The notes below the pieces were generated by a model. That model did no database searches. It saw only the letters and a program-made list of their open reading frames with translations, and had not been told where the DNA came from. From Sacculina carcini (lineage: Eukaryota > Arthropoda > Thecostraca > Sacculinidae), in NCBI GenBank assembly GCA_916048095.2, contig OU696590.1:5984052-6048051 (forward strand): a stretch of 64,000 nucleotides of DNA. The letters are read 5' to 3'. Positions within the stretch are counted from its first letter, which is position 1. Each line of letters starts with the position of its first letter. Both the position numbers and the translations under genes were made by a program. This document shows positions 1-11,580 of the stretch, piece by piece.

Positions 1-404
1 ACACCGCTTAATATGACGTGAAGCAGTTGTATTCGACGAACGACACGCGAATTTCAGTGACAAAAAATGACTCATTTCAGCATTGCAATATTGCAAACAT
101 AAATATAACCAGGGATCTTGCACATAGTAACTGGGCTACCATAAAAACAATATATATATATGTGTGTATGCATGTGTATGTGCAAGTTTGTTTGTGAGAA
201 TCACTTGCAATCACGGACAAATCATTTTGGATTATGTCATTGCAGTGCAATTGCACGATGCAACATACAATGACGTAATACTGCATGTTGCACTGACTCA
301 CAGTATATGACACAGTGCAAGAACGCAGCAATTGCAATCACTTATAATGCACTCCTCCTTATTAATTACTCCAAAAGAAGAAATAATAAATTATAATTAC
401 TCAC

Positions 405-2218
405 GCCTCGCAGTAAGGTAGCTTGTTGAAGCCCTTGTATGTTCTCATGTTGAGTGCCATTCCGCACTCCCAACAACGAAAACACCCCTTGTGCCATACC
501 TTGCAACACACACACACACAGCAACATTTGCAACTGACAATCAGCATTGCAATTAATTTCAACAATTTAAACCACTAAAATGAATACAATTCAATAATCA
601 TAATAAAATAAATTACTGTACAACTTGACTGTTAATTTGTAGCTATAGAAAATAACTATACATAATATATATGTTTTTACAACCAACTTATTTCTAACAT
701 TGAAACTGTAACGTATTAACGCGCAAGCAAGCATAACGCACAAAAATGAGACCATGGTATTACTGAACACACACACACACAAACACACACACATGAACAT
801 ACACACACGCACGAACGTGCCGAGATAATAGTAAGACCAACAAAAACAGAGAGAGACAGAGATGAAGAGAGATAGAGAGAGAGAGATTCCTGCGCAAGTT
901 ACAACTGTTCAGTGTTGTTGATATTAAGCTAGGCAGATTGACACGATGCAATGTCCGAGCCAACAATATGTCGACAACGATATCAGTGGCGGATACAGAG
1001 TGCAATTTTAGGTGGAGCTGAATTTTGAGGGAGATCAGTCATGCATGCGCATGCATCATTATGCAACACCTTTACGATCATGCTTATATAAACGTATTCT
1101 ACAGGACTCTTTCTTGACCCATTTTAGTGAACATCTTGAGGAGTTATGAGGAGTTGATGGGAACATTTACATGGGGGGGCGGCTTCAGTCCCCCTGAGCC
1201 CCCTCTAGATCCGCCATATGTTGATATGTTGATATGTCGCACATTGATTGCATACCGGTGCATTGTGTTGCATGCAACACAGACAAATCAGCATATTTCA
1301 GAAGCGAGTCGAGTTCATCTCACAGTAAGTTTTCAGAGAGTAAAAAGAGATTTTCAGAGAGTTTCAGTCGCCACGCCAATTTATCTTGAACTGCTAAGAG
1401 AGTAGAAAATATCTATTTCGCCATTATAATATATTATAACTGTATAATTTAATAATTAAAATACATGATGCACAGTCAGGATCCCAAGTATATCATGAAT
1501 AATTATGACTAATTTAATTAATATTATAAATATAAAACAACAATTAGACGCATAATCAATATATATCAAGACAATTCTTCCAGAGAACCCCTGAAGTAAA
1601 GGAAAGGGTAAAGTATGAAATACCTCTGATACCACAAAACAATGACTACCCATCTGCTCTGTTCACAACTGAATATTACGACAATAATTTACAAATAATA
1701 TAACACAGCTATATTGTAGAATGAGACCACATGCCCCGCTGTGCGTTCAATCCCTGCGCGCTGTTCACATTGATGAGAAATGGTTAAATAACCAATTCTA
1801 CGTATAATCCATCACATTTCATTAAAACTATGATCATTGGATATTTAGTACTCTTGAAATATTGTTCAATAGGTCACAACTTTTAATTAGAGGCTTCCTA
1901 AACCACGCCAAACACACATTTAAAACAAACCATCAAAAAAGCATTAAAGGCCTAATTAGATAGAATTTTAGTGCACTAATCAAAAGCGAAATTCATGAAG
2001 GTAAGATTAAACTGTTCAAGTTGTCAGATTAGTTTAACACACTATCAAAATTGTTCACACAAATTGATTTATGTTACTTGATTGAACTAAACGTTAAGAG
2101 TTCACTTAAAAGTTTGTGAACACTGATCAAGTTACAGTATAACGCATACCTTGTCCAGACATTTGATCTCCTCTGTGGGATACACGGTCTTCTCACACTT
2201 TCCGCATTTCTTGTTCAT
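405..2218 (-). CDS. Lasp: LASP-family LIM protein, first two coding exons (partial)
   Basis: Two exons on the minus strand encode the N-terminal LIM zinc finger of a LASP/nebulin-family actin-binding protein. Coding exon 1 is 2150-2218 (23 codons, ATG at 2218, donor GTATGC). Coding exon 2 is 405-499 (acceptor AG at 500-501, donor GTGAGT at 399-404). The junction is phase 0 and exon 2 ends in phase 2. Together they give 55 residues starting MNKKCGKC. The LIM spacing is complete as far as it goes: C5, C8, H26, C29 for the first zinc site and C32, C35, C53 for the second, with the last ligand expected in the next exon beyond the left edge. The motifs YPTEE, CLDK and NMRTYKGF are typical of LASP1 and Drosophila Lasp. 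Nebulin repeats and the SH3 domain would lie outside the window. Known family members bind F-actin at cell edges and muscle Z-lines. Identity is firm; the gene is incomplete here. Confidence 0.9.
500..2149 (-). other. Lasp intron 1 with repeats
   Basis: Non-coding interval between the two Lasp exons. It holds CA repeats near 761-810, a GA-rich stretch near 850-890, and one copy of the CAGTGGCGGATC-type inverted-repeat element (about 985-1220). No exon was recognised. Confidence 0.7.
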
Positions 2219-2960
2219 GTTTGCAGAACAACACAATCGGAATGAATTCACATAAGCACAAAAACAATGTTGCCACTAGCAGAAAACAGTTGAATTCACA
2301 AACACACAAGCACCAACGCTGAAAACACACCAAACACAGCACACAAAACACCTCACTGACTGTCTGACACCATTTTTCTGAAGCGTAATTTGACGAGGCG
2401 AGAACGCCGCCCCAGGCATCAGACTGACAAAGTCATTCTTAGTATTTTTTTTTACCTTTGGGATGACATTATATTTTTGATTTTAATTTCCTACGTAGAA
2501 TCATTTTGTTGGCAGTTTTAATTGATACCCTATTCTAAAATAGTAGACAATTTAGATCTATGGTCGACGTTTGCGCAACCTACGAAAGTGGTCGATGGTA
2601 AGCTTTTGGGTTTTTTAATACAAATATATAATGTGTTTTGAACTCCTTTATTGTATGTATTAAGTTAAACAAATCCAGATAATTTTTCTTTATGATTTCA
2701 TAAGTAACGAAGGTCTTCAAGGGAAATTAGACAAAATATACGGATGGAGAATGACAATAGAACTGAACCATTGGCTAATAAATATCAAATGCTTCAATAT
2801 TGTCTAGTTTGTCCCATATTTGAATCAGAGAAAATTTTGTACGATGATGCCGGAAACTAGCACACATCAAAGTGTATTTGTTCCTGGCAAATATGCACTA
2901 TGAAGTACATAGTTTTTTTCAAGTCTGCCTATCGCTCTGCATGTGTATTTGCGTACGTCT
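2219..2960. promoter_or_regulatory. Shared upstream region between Lasp and the coiled-coil gene
   Basis: About 740 bases separate the Lasp start codon (minus) from the first recognised exon of the plus-strand coiled-coil gene, a head-to-head arrangement that should contain both 5' UTRs and promoters. I see no clear TATA box or CpG-rich core, and an earlier 5' exon of the plus-strand gene could lie here. The call rests on gene orientation only. Confidence 0.35.
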
Positions 2961-5342
2961 ATGCAGTATAGTGACGAGTATTGTGAGCGGTTCGCTCGGG
3001 ACGGCCTCTCGCCGGCCGATTTGGCTCACGGACAGCAGGCGAGCCACTTATTTCACTGGCTGCAAGACGCCGAGACCAACCTTCTGTCCACGCGCCAGCA
3101 GCTCGCCAAACTACGTCGCTTTCTCAGCGGCAGTCGCATTGTGGGTATTATTATTATTATTATTATTAATTACAGGCAAATCCAGTAGCATGGGAAGAGT
3201 GCAAGCACTATTACCACCCTAAGGTGGTCCCATGTACCGGTCCCTTGTCCCATGTCCCATGCCCAAAAGATTCAGAGAGTAAGAGAGTTCGAAAAGAAAA
3301 AAGTCTAGAAAGAGAGTTGGAAAGAATAAAATGAATAAATAACAATAGATAATAAGCCATCATCCGATAACACTCCATAATGTCACTCCGCCCACGTTCC
3401 TCAATAAATAATAACAATCAACAATAAATATGTGATTCAGTAAATAACAAGTGTGTCAAGTACTGTCAAGACTAACACTTCTGAACTAAGACATCTGACA
3501 AGTCATGTGGATATATGGTTATTTGTTGGACTGCGTGGTGTAGTGGTTAGCACACCCGCCTCACAGGCGAGATGTCCGTGGTTCGAATCCAGGCAGGGGA
3601 GAATTTCTTTGGGTGAATTCTATAATCCAACAGTCCCTGTCCACCCAGCAGTAAATGATGGTACCAGATATCAGTCATGTGTTGTGTCATGCATTCTGGG
3701 GAGGTGGTCCTCTCTAATACGTCTTCCGTCCTTGTGGCGTCATAGCGTGGAGAGGGTCGGTTCTGCGGTGGCAGCGAGCTGCACGGGACACACCTGTGTG
3801 TGTTCATAAGCTTGGACTTCTTCCCGTGTAGCAGCTGTCACTTGAGGCCTTTAACATTTAACCTTTATAGCTATTTTTGAATTCACATTCATCAAAAATC
3901 ACCAGCTGGATAAACTTGTTTGCCTCTTGTATTTTATTTCTTTCACCATGGTGTGTTTTTGTTGGCAAAAAACTATGAACTGAACTCAACTTCAACTTCA
4001 AACTTTAAAAATATATTTTTTTGGCTAGTTTTCCTGTACACATGTAGTCACCGCACACAGGGTGGTAATAGTGCACTTGCACTCTTCCCCCATGCTACTG
4101 GATTTGCCACTGCAATAATAAATAATAATAACAATATTAATAATCTGCGCATATGTGCCTACTTTTTTCTTTTAGCTATTCAATCAAATGTATCGGCCCG
4201 TTTCTATTGCAGAAACAACAGAGCAGAATTTGCAGTATTGCAAACTTGCACACTGTTGCAGTTAAATATGAAATATGTGAAATATACATTTTCGGTCACA
4301 ACTTTCATTTATGTGGTGGACGCTGAATGTGCAAGGATTCAAGAACATTAGATTTAACGAATTTCTTCCAGTCCCTCGCCTCCTGCAAAGACAGCACATT
4401 ACATTAGAAGGCTAAACGTAACCTAACCTAAAATCTATGAAAAATATAGAAACGTTTTTAAGTGTCTTTTTTCAATAAATTAGCGTTTTTAATGTTCTTG
4501 AATCCTTACATATTTAGCCTAGACCCAATTATGTCGTTCAAAGCTCATCGACCCCCTAAAATTCGACGGAAATTTACGATATAAAACTTTCTTAAGGCAG
4601 CACACTTCTTAGTTTTTTCGGCAAAGTTTACAACTTGCTATTTGAACTTCGCAGACTATTTCATTCATAAATGAGACATGGGTAGTATAATGATTGAATG
4701 TCTACCTACCGGTAGTTATTTTCGTTGCATTTGAAGCGCATCCATCACATTTGAAACGATAAATACGAAGCTAAATTTTTGTGACTTTTGTGATTTCTGA
4801 TTTTTGTGAATTTTTGTGTTTTGTGTATAAATCGAGGTCGATTTTTGATCGAAAAAGCTGGACTTATACACCGGCAAATACGGTAATTATAATAAAATAA
4901 TAATTTATTCTAATAACACTACGTATTGGTGGCTTTCAGAGCGACCCACACTATTATTCTCACTCGGCCGATGACAGCATTGAACAGAACATACACACGC
5001 AAATGGCTGGTCTTGCGACTCAACAACACGTTTGTATGTCTGTGTGTCAACGGGCGCCGCACAGCTGCCATTGCAGCGCCGCATCCGGACTGCAGCCACG
5101 GATCCGGCATATTTCTCAGCTGCTCAGCGAGTCCGGCCTTCCATCCGCCCCACTGTCCGGCGTTATGCGTCAGGTGTGTGTGTGTGTGTGTGTGTGCTTT
5201 TGAGACCCTTGGGTGAAAAGCGCGATATGAATGTCTTAATGTAATGTAATGTGTGTCTGTGTGTGTGAGTGTGTTTGTGTGTGTGAATGTGTGTGTATGT
5301 GTGTGTGTCTGTGTGTGTGAGTGTCTGTGTGTTAGAGTGTGT

Positions 5343-5386
<44 letters not shown>

Positions 5387-5423
5387 CTCTGTGTGTATCT
5401 TTGTGTGTGTGTTAGAGTATATA

Positions 5424-5462
<39 letters not shown>

Positions 5463-6274
5463 GAGTATGTGTGTGTGTATATATGTATATATATTTGTTT
5501 ATATGTTTGTTTGTGTTTGTATAAGTATTTGTTGATGTATGTGTGTGTGTGTTTGTTTATGTATGTTTATGTGTGTGTGTGCGTGTGTGTGTCTGTGTTT
5601 GTTTATACGTGAATGTATGTATGTGTGTTTGTACGCGTGTATACATATGTATGTGTGTTTGTATGCGTGTATACATATATATGTGCGTTTGTGTGTGTAC
5701 ATTCAGGTGGCATTATTATTGCGTGAGTCATGTGAGTCACTCAACACTACTGACCGAGCATCACTCACCTGTCTTACTGATACAAGTCGTCAGCTGTCTG
5801 AGGTGAAAGGGGGGGGGCAAGCTATTAGGGGGGGGGGGGGCTGATATTGGGGCTCAACTATCAGTAATAAGTAACTTTGCTAAACTTGCTTAAGTAACAA
5901 GAAAAGTTACTTTTGGGCGGACAGGAAAAAAAGTAATTTTCCCGTAATTATAGTGGTTTTTTTTTGCTAAATATTTCACAGTAATATTTGGTTCGTTACG
6001 TTTATCGGTAGCGGAATTTTGCGCATTTTTAGCATTTTAGTTTTGTGAAAGTTTTCTATTGTGTCGTCTCTTTTTTTAGAAGGCTGACAAATTTAACAAG
6101 TTGTCATTTTGAATGTCTTTCCTGGCGATCAAGCATTTGAAAATTTATAATTTATAATTCAGTCCACCCAGTCTCTTATTGTGCATTCAAGATTCTCATA
6201 ATCTGGGATTGATTTAGTCATAGCTCTTTGTACTTTGTCCACTATTTTCATATGTGTTTTTCTGGGTGATAATT

Positions 6275-6361
<87 letters not shown>

Positions 6362-8398
6362 GACAGCATCTTTCTAATTCTAATATTAACAAATCTAATA
6401 TTATTATTAATTTGGCCATTTCAGCAATATAATTTTCAGTAGACATAGTCAGTGGAAATTGAAATTGAAACTCTTTTTTTTCATAAGCACTTTTTTCCAT
6501 TTTGTATATTCCAACACGATGTGTATGTGTGTGTGTGTGTGTGTATGTGTGTGTGTGTCAGGCTCGTGCCGAATGCAGAGCGTTGAGCGAGTCATTGCAG
6601 GCAGAGCGTGAGAGCAGCAGGCGACTCTCCGACAATCAGCTCTCTCTTCAGAAAGCCGCCAAACAACTCGAACTGGACAATGAAAAACTTTTATTCCGAG
6701 TAAGTATCTTTATGTATATATATATTATATTTATTGATTTTTCAATCGTTTTTTTACTTTTATATCTTATATATATATATATATATTTTTATTATTATAT
6801 TCATATCTTTCATAGTTTCGAACTGACTAGAAATCGTTAAAATCTTTCGTTAAATTCCATAATCTGTATGTATGTGTGTGTGTGTTGTTTTTATGCTGCT
6901 TGTGCTTTTGTGGTGCATTGTGGGTAAGTTATCTGAGTTGATGGGTGAATTAGAGCAGCGCGAGGGGGAGCTGAGACGGGCGGGTACTTTACCCCACCGC
7001 CCCCCCCCACTTACCCCACACAAACAAACAATATAAAGTATATAGTTAACAATATAAAGTTACAGCAAAACACGGACGAGAATATGAAATAACACATCTA
7101 TTTAAAGACTATCTCATCCACAAATAAATCCAGACTCAGTTATTCACACAGTTTAATTATTTATAGTCAGCTGCTACACAAAGACAAAATATACACAAAG
7201 ACTTGAGTAGGAAAGACACACACATACACACATATACATACACATACACTCACACACATTGTTCTGTGGTTCATACATTGACTTATGTCTGTCTGTATGT
7301 GTGTGTGTGTGTGTGTGTGTCATAGCGTCGCACAAACGCACGTACAGCTCAGATGTCAGTGATGGTGTCATTGAAACGTAAGACGTGTATTTTTGTCCAC
7401 AACAATTTCTCATTTAGCCTAAATAAGCCATATACCTCTTCTTGGCTTTGCCTTATCAATCAAATACTTCTTTCAGTCATGTTTCATAATTCTTAATTGT
7501 ACTTGTAATATATAATTGTATACATTTTCAAATAACAAAATCCTAAAATTTCAGTGGTAATTTTTTTCTTCTTCAAATTTGAGTGTTCAAGTTTTATTTT
7601 CAAATTTCAGTGCGCAAGTCAACGAGATGAAAGGCCAATTGGAATGTGCGCGCGACAAATGTGAATTTTGGGCGCGCAAACTGGTTGTTGTCAAATCGCG
7701 CGCCAAATTACGTCTGGCTGAGCTCAAGTAAATATTATTTTTCACACACTCGGCAATCCACACCGCCTTGACGATGCCAAAATAAAGCGTTTTTTTGTTT
7801 CTTTTTGTGTATAAATTTTCATTTTGCGCACTCGTAAATTTCATCAACTTTCTCAAGCCAATGAATTGTTATTCGGTTATTTATAATTTAGTATAATTAA
7901 TGTTTTGTATACTGAAATATATGTATATTAGATTAATTTATGTTCTACTAATTAGAATATAATATTGATTTAATGTTGTATAATAAATTATTTTTCATTC
8001 TTCTTGATTGTTTGCAATTTTTGTAGTAGTTGTTGATTTTCTATTCGCTTTCTGCTCATCGTCTGCTGTTGTTTTCTGCTTGGTTTTGTTGCAGACAGCG
8101 CAGTGAGCGCGAGGCTGAGCAGCTCAGCAGTCGCAATGCTCAGCTGCAACACCAGCTGCGTGTGAGCGCAGCTCAGCTGAGCCAAGCTGAACTCAGGTAC
8201 CAATTGCCACAGTGGTGTATTTAGGCGATGTTAACTCACGATTCGGTTGTGGAATAGTGGCGTCGTGGTAAGACGCAACGCTTCGATACGAGAGTCTCGG
8301 GTTCAAACCCAATCAGCAGGATAGTGTTATGGGATATTGTGCGCGCGTTATCTCTAGATGTATTCAACTATGGTATTGAGACCTTATAACCGTCTGTG

Positions 8399-8441
<43 letters not shown>

Positions 8442-8808
8442 TGGCAGGGCCAGTGAGGCGGAGTCGGACGTTGAAGAGTTGAAGATCAAGTTGAAGGAGT
8501 GTCAGCAAATGTTGACCGAAGATCACCGAAACTCCTACTGTTATCCACGACAACAGCACCACCACGAGAATGACATCGGCATCACAGAGCGGGAGTCATC
8601 TGCTGGGAGGAAGGCGTCCTGGAACTGTGAGGATCTCTGGTCGCGTGTCGTTGTTACTGAAGACGATTATGACGCTGAGGCGACCAATGTGGCTGTATTT
8701 AGTGGCCAGGGGCGTTCACATCTCAAACGTTCAAGATCGCTAGATGATTCAAGTCGTCGGTGCCTGCTAGCGATGAGATCGACGTTGTGTCGGAGTGAGT
8801 CATTGTGA
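2961..8808 (+). CDS. Coiled-coil protein of unknown function, eight exons
   Basis: Exons, all with GT-AG borders and matching phases: 2961(or 2967)-3140, 4940-5173, 6562-6699, 6929-6983, 7619-7727, 8095-8196 and 8448-8808 ending in TGA; an undetected 5' exon would make at least eight. From the ATG at 2961 the product is about 392 residues. Exon 1 (starts SDEYCERFARDGLSP) is helical. Exon 2 has a Cys/His cluster (HVCMSVC, PHSCHCS). Exons 3-7 form a long, Gln/Glu/Arg/Leu-rich coiled coil (for example ECRALSESLQAERESS). The last exon is acidic, then Ser/Arg-rich with KRSRSLDDSS near the end, a possible phosphorylation or 14-3-3 type site. The 6983/7619 junction is the least certain: the AG at 7617-7618 keeps the frame, the stronger-looking AG at 7610 does not. 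If position 2967 follows an acceptor (TATGCAG), there is an upstream exon. I do not recognise the family; a weak likeness to CCDC125 was seen but not relied on. Confidence 0.75.
3178..3433 (+). repeat. Dispersed ~250-bp repeat (AGCATGGG...ACCACCC family), copy 1
   Basis: Begins AATCCAGTAGCATGGG and continues with AGAGTGCAAGCACTATTACCACCC, then an A-rich body ending near AACAATAAATATG. A second full copy lies at 48318-48548 on the same strand and two shorter reverse copies at 4024-4112 and 41056-41144. No coding capacity. It follows directly after coding exon 2961-3140, inside the intron. Confidence 0.7.
3528..3813 (+). mobile_element. tRNA-Val-derived SINE, full copy
   Basis: The head resembles tRNA-Val with anticodon CAC: an A box (TGGTGTAGTGGTTAGCAC), an anticodon arm CGCCTCACAGGCG, and a B box GGTTCGAATCC. 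An unrelated body of about 210 bases follows (CCCAGCAGTAAATGATGG, ATCAGTCATGTGTTGTGTC, ATTCTGGGGAGGTGG) and ends TGTGTTCATAAGCTT. Copies with the same body occur at 17341-17545 and 56671-56907. It sits in the intron between coiled-coil exons 1 and 2. The body's CCAGCAGTAAAT-GGTACC block resembles SINE cores of other invertebrates. Confidence 0.85.
4024..4112 (-). repeat. Partial reverse copy of the AGCATGGG repeat family
   Basis: Reverse complement matches the 5' 90 bases of the copies at 3178 and 48318 (CCACCC, TGCACTATTACC, CATGTGTACAGGAAAAC). It is nearly identical to 41056-41144. Confidence 0.65.
5174..5705 (+). repeat. GT-rich microsatellite in intron, starting at the 5' splice site
   Basis: About 500 bases of GT with interspersed AT, TTAGAG and TTTGTT units, beginning with the donor GTGTGTG of the coiled-coil exon ending at 5173. 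Long open frames here are only translations of the repeat. Confidence 0.9.
6276..6360 (+). repeat. Pure (CA)n microsatellite
   Basis: Uninterrupted CA dinucleotides for about 85 bases in the intron upstream of coiled-coil exon 6562-6699. Confidence 0.95.
8251..8320 (+). mobile_element. tRNA-like SINE head
   Basis: AGTGGCGTCGTGGTAAGACGC followed by an anticodon-like arm and the B box GGGTTCAAACCC. No matching acceptor stem is visible, so a SINE head is more likely than a working tRNA. It lies in the intron before the last coiled-coil exon. Confidence 0.5.
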
Positions 8809-8829
8809 TGTGTGTGTGTGTCGAAGGTG

Positions 8830-9120
8830 TAGATTTGTGTCTCTAGGTTCTCAAGGGGGGATGACAGCCATCATGCATCATGCATTAGTGTTCAACGTTG
8901 ACTCAGTTGGTCAATTACATGAGACCCTAAAACATATTATGCCTAGTCAATTACAACACACATATACCTCAATGAATAATATATTTCATATAATTGCATA
9001 CACACATATATTTGTAGTGTGTTGTTACTTTTTTGCTATGCTGAGTTTGAGTTTGCATATTCAAACCCCCAGCCAATTTGTCGGGGGCTTATTACCCCAC
9101 ACCCCCGGATCTACGCCCAT
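8830..9120 (+). repeat. Dispersed repeat (ACTCAGTTGGTCAATT / ACCCCCAGCCAATTTG family), copy 1
   Basis: About 290 bases just after the coiled-coil stop codon. Shares the blocks GACTCAGTTGGTCAATTACA and TTCAAACCCCCAGCCAATTT with 12901-13190 (same strand) and 39815-40139 (reverse). A/T-rich middle with a CA/TA tract; no coding capacity. Confidence 0.7.
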
Positions 9121-9930
9121 GCGTGTGGGTGTGTGGGGCTGGTTTAGTGACGGTACTGTTTTGGTATCGCCGTGATCGGTTAGTGAAATTTATGCCGTGT
9201 AGTACTCGTTTCAACATGTGCCGATTTGAGTGTGTTTGTGAGACATTCCGAATTACATTTCTCGTACAAAAACTGAATTGGCAAATTGTATTCATACTCA
9301 TCGATCGTTTATCGTGTAGGGCACATGTACGAAATAGTGATGGGATAACTGGATCGTAGCTATGCGTCATACACACGCGGTATTTGGTTGCGAATTCTAC
9401 TTTGAAAAGGATTTGGATTAGGATTTACGTTTGGAAAGGATCATCATGGAATGTACATCATTTGTTCATCTCTCAAATTTGTGCCAAATTGTCAGAAGAA
9501 AAAGAAAACCACTTTCACTGGTTTCAATATATTTCACAGCATTGCTAGTGATTCCAATCAACAGCCACAAATATCCGCACACCAATACTAACACAACGAG
9601 AGTAAAATGGCGTGGAGCTGAAATAGCCATTAATAACACTAGGTGATTTTTCAATGTCGATTTCTCGCTGCTAGCATTTCAGTGCAGTTTCAATGGCATT
9701 TACTTCATCACCTCTCTCGATGGCCAACAACTATCACAGCGAACCTCGAACACGACTCCACACTCACACACGGACAGACACACACGAACAACCAATCAGC
9801 GGCGAGCTGGTCAAGTACTCACCGCCGCAGGGCATAAACACGTAAAATCATGTCACACACACATACACAGTAAACTACACACAATCAAGCACACTAACAC
9901 GCTCACACACACAATCACACAACAATTTCA
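9121..9930. other. Intergenic, no gene recognised
   Basis: Lies between the tail-to-tail coiled-coil and TMUB-like genes. A short open stretch near 9670-9840 follows a possible acceptor (CATTTCAG) but has no second support. Confidence 0.4.
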
Positions 9931-10048
9931 GACGATTCAAATAGCACTGCTGGAAATAATAAATTTGTCTTATGCAGAACGAAGCCCACCAACTTTGACC
10001 ACAGCAAAAGGCACTCATCTGCTCCATATTGCCATACCACTTCTCGAC
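9930..10048 (+). other. Candidate orphan exon
   Basis: After CAATTTCAG the plus strand reads an ordinary-looking, open sequence starting TIQIALLEIINLSYAERSP and ending LLHIAIPLLDTKR, then a possible donor GTAATA. A second plus frame stays open just beyond it (ISDFLRYHKQMLLIVLTF, to about 10170). The region has non-repetitive, coding-like composition between long CA tracts. It might be an exon of an unseen gene or a decayed, frameshifted copy. No homology was recognised. Confidence 0.25.
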
Positions 10049-10439
10049 ACAAAACGGTAATAACCATAAGCGACTTTCTACGATACCACAAACAAATGCT
10101 TCTGATTGTCCTGACGTTCAAAACCGAGAGCCCCAGGAAACAAATGTCTTGTGAGAAACATCGACAATACACACACACAGAAAAACAGCCACATTTACCC
10201 ACTATCTAGCCATCGAAATATATCTAATTTGTCTAAAATAAACCATCTTTCAGGCGGCAAACACAACGCATACGCACAGACGTACACTCAAAGTGTGTAC
10301 CGCACAAACACACACACAGACAAACATACAAGCGTAACATCTACCTATAATTCAGTTATGATAAAAGAAACCGCACATTACTGACGGAATTCGCTACAAC
10401 GAAGCAGTGCGGATACTGAAAATGGTGATAAGAATATAA

Positions 10440-10860
10440 TGTGTGTGATATATACACACATAACTATATATATATATACACATACATACACAAGCATACA
10501 ATCACATACATACAGACAAGCACACATACAAAGATACAGAAATGTACACAAACACACACACACTTACGATCACACAAATTCACAGACACACACACACACA
10601 CACACACAAACACACATGCATACACTGACACATACACACACACAGATACACAAACATACATACACTGACATACACACCCATATACATACACTGACACTGA
10701 CACACACATAAACACTGAAACACACTGACACTGACACACATATACATACACATACTGACACACACTGACAAACACGCACACAAATACTGAAACACACAAA
10801 TACTGACACACTGACACATACACACACACATACTGACACATACACACACACATACACATA
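10440..10860. repeat. CA-rich microsatellite/minisatellite
   Basis: About 420 bases of CA mixed with CATA and CTGACA units, directly beyond the TMUB-like stop codon, probably in its 3' UTR or downstream region. Confidence 0.9.
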
Positions 10861-10861
10861 A

Positions 10862-11359
10862 TCAGCGTTGATGTGTGTGTTGTTGATCGCGAGGAGTAGG
10901 AGAATGATGAGGAGGTGATGATGGTGATGGTCGCCGCCGCAGCAGCCACCGCCGCCGATGATGTACCAGCGACACCGTCCACAACGGCACCGTCAACGCA
11001 GCCAACAACACACCTCCCAGCCAGCTGAACACGTGAGGACACAGCACAAACAAAAGCCACGCAGAACATGTGAACGCATGCAGTAGCGGCCACAACAGAC
11101 GCCCCACATTCAAATCGGCGTGTCTTTCCTGCTGTCTGCGATGTAGACGGCTTTCATTAGCAGAGGCCGCGTTGGCCGCGTGTTGATTAGAGCCGTCGCT
11201 GGAAGACAAGGCCGACGAGATGTGGCAGTGGACAACACAGTTGTCCGACAGACCGCACTCGCTGAGCGTGTGAGTCAACTGCAACCGCCGGCCCTGATAT
11301 ACCAACAGTACACGACGATTGGCCCGCGTCTCCACGGCGAAATGACGACTGTTCACATA

Positions 11360-11395
<36 letters not shown>

Positions 11396-11503
11396 GGATT
11401 GTTTGATTGTGTGTGTGTGTGTGTGTGTTTGATTGTTGGATTGTGTGTGTTTGATTGTGTCAGTGTGTTTTGGATTGTGTGTGTGTGTGTTGGATTGTTT
11501 GAT

Positions 11504-11534
<31 letters not shown>

Positions 11535-11549
11535 GTTGGATTGTGTGTG

Positions 11550-11580
<31 letters not shown>

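Noticed and set aside
3533..3604. A functional tRNA-Val gene
   Set aside because: The acceptor stem does not pair and the tRNA-like part is followed by a body shared with other copies, so it is a SINE head.
3453..3809. Proteins encoded at 3453-3809 and 56680-56903
   Set aside because: They are translations of the SINE body, on both strands, present in each copy.
5253..5844. Long Cys/Val-rich open frames
   Set aside because: Translations of GT repeats (CVCVCV); the same applies at 10464-11093, 11180-11955, 34420-35375, 49782-50284, 58375-59880 and 60240-61924.
6300..6360. CRISPR-like or other regular spacer array
   Set aside because: Simple CA dinucleotide repeat; no spacers. No CRISPR array exists anywhere in the window.
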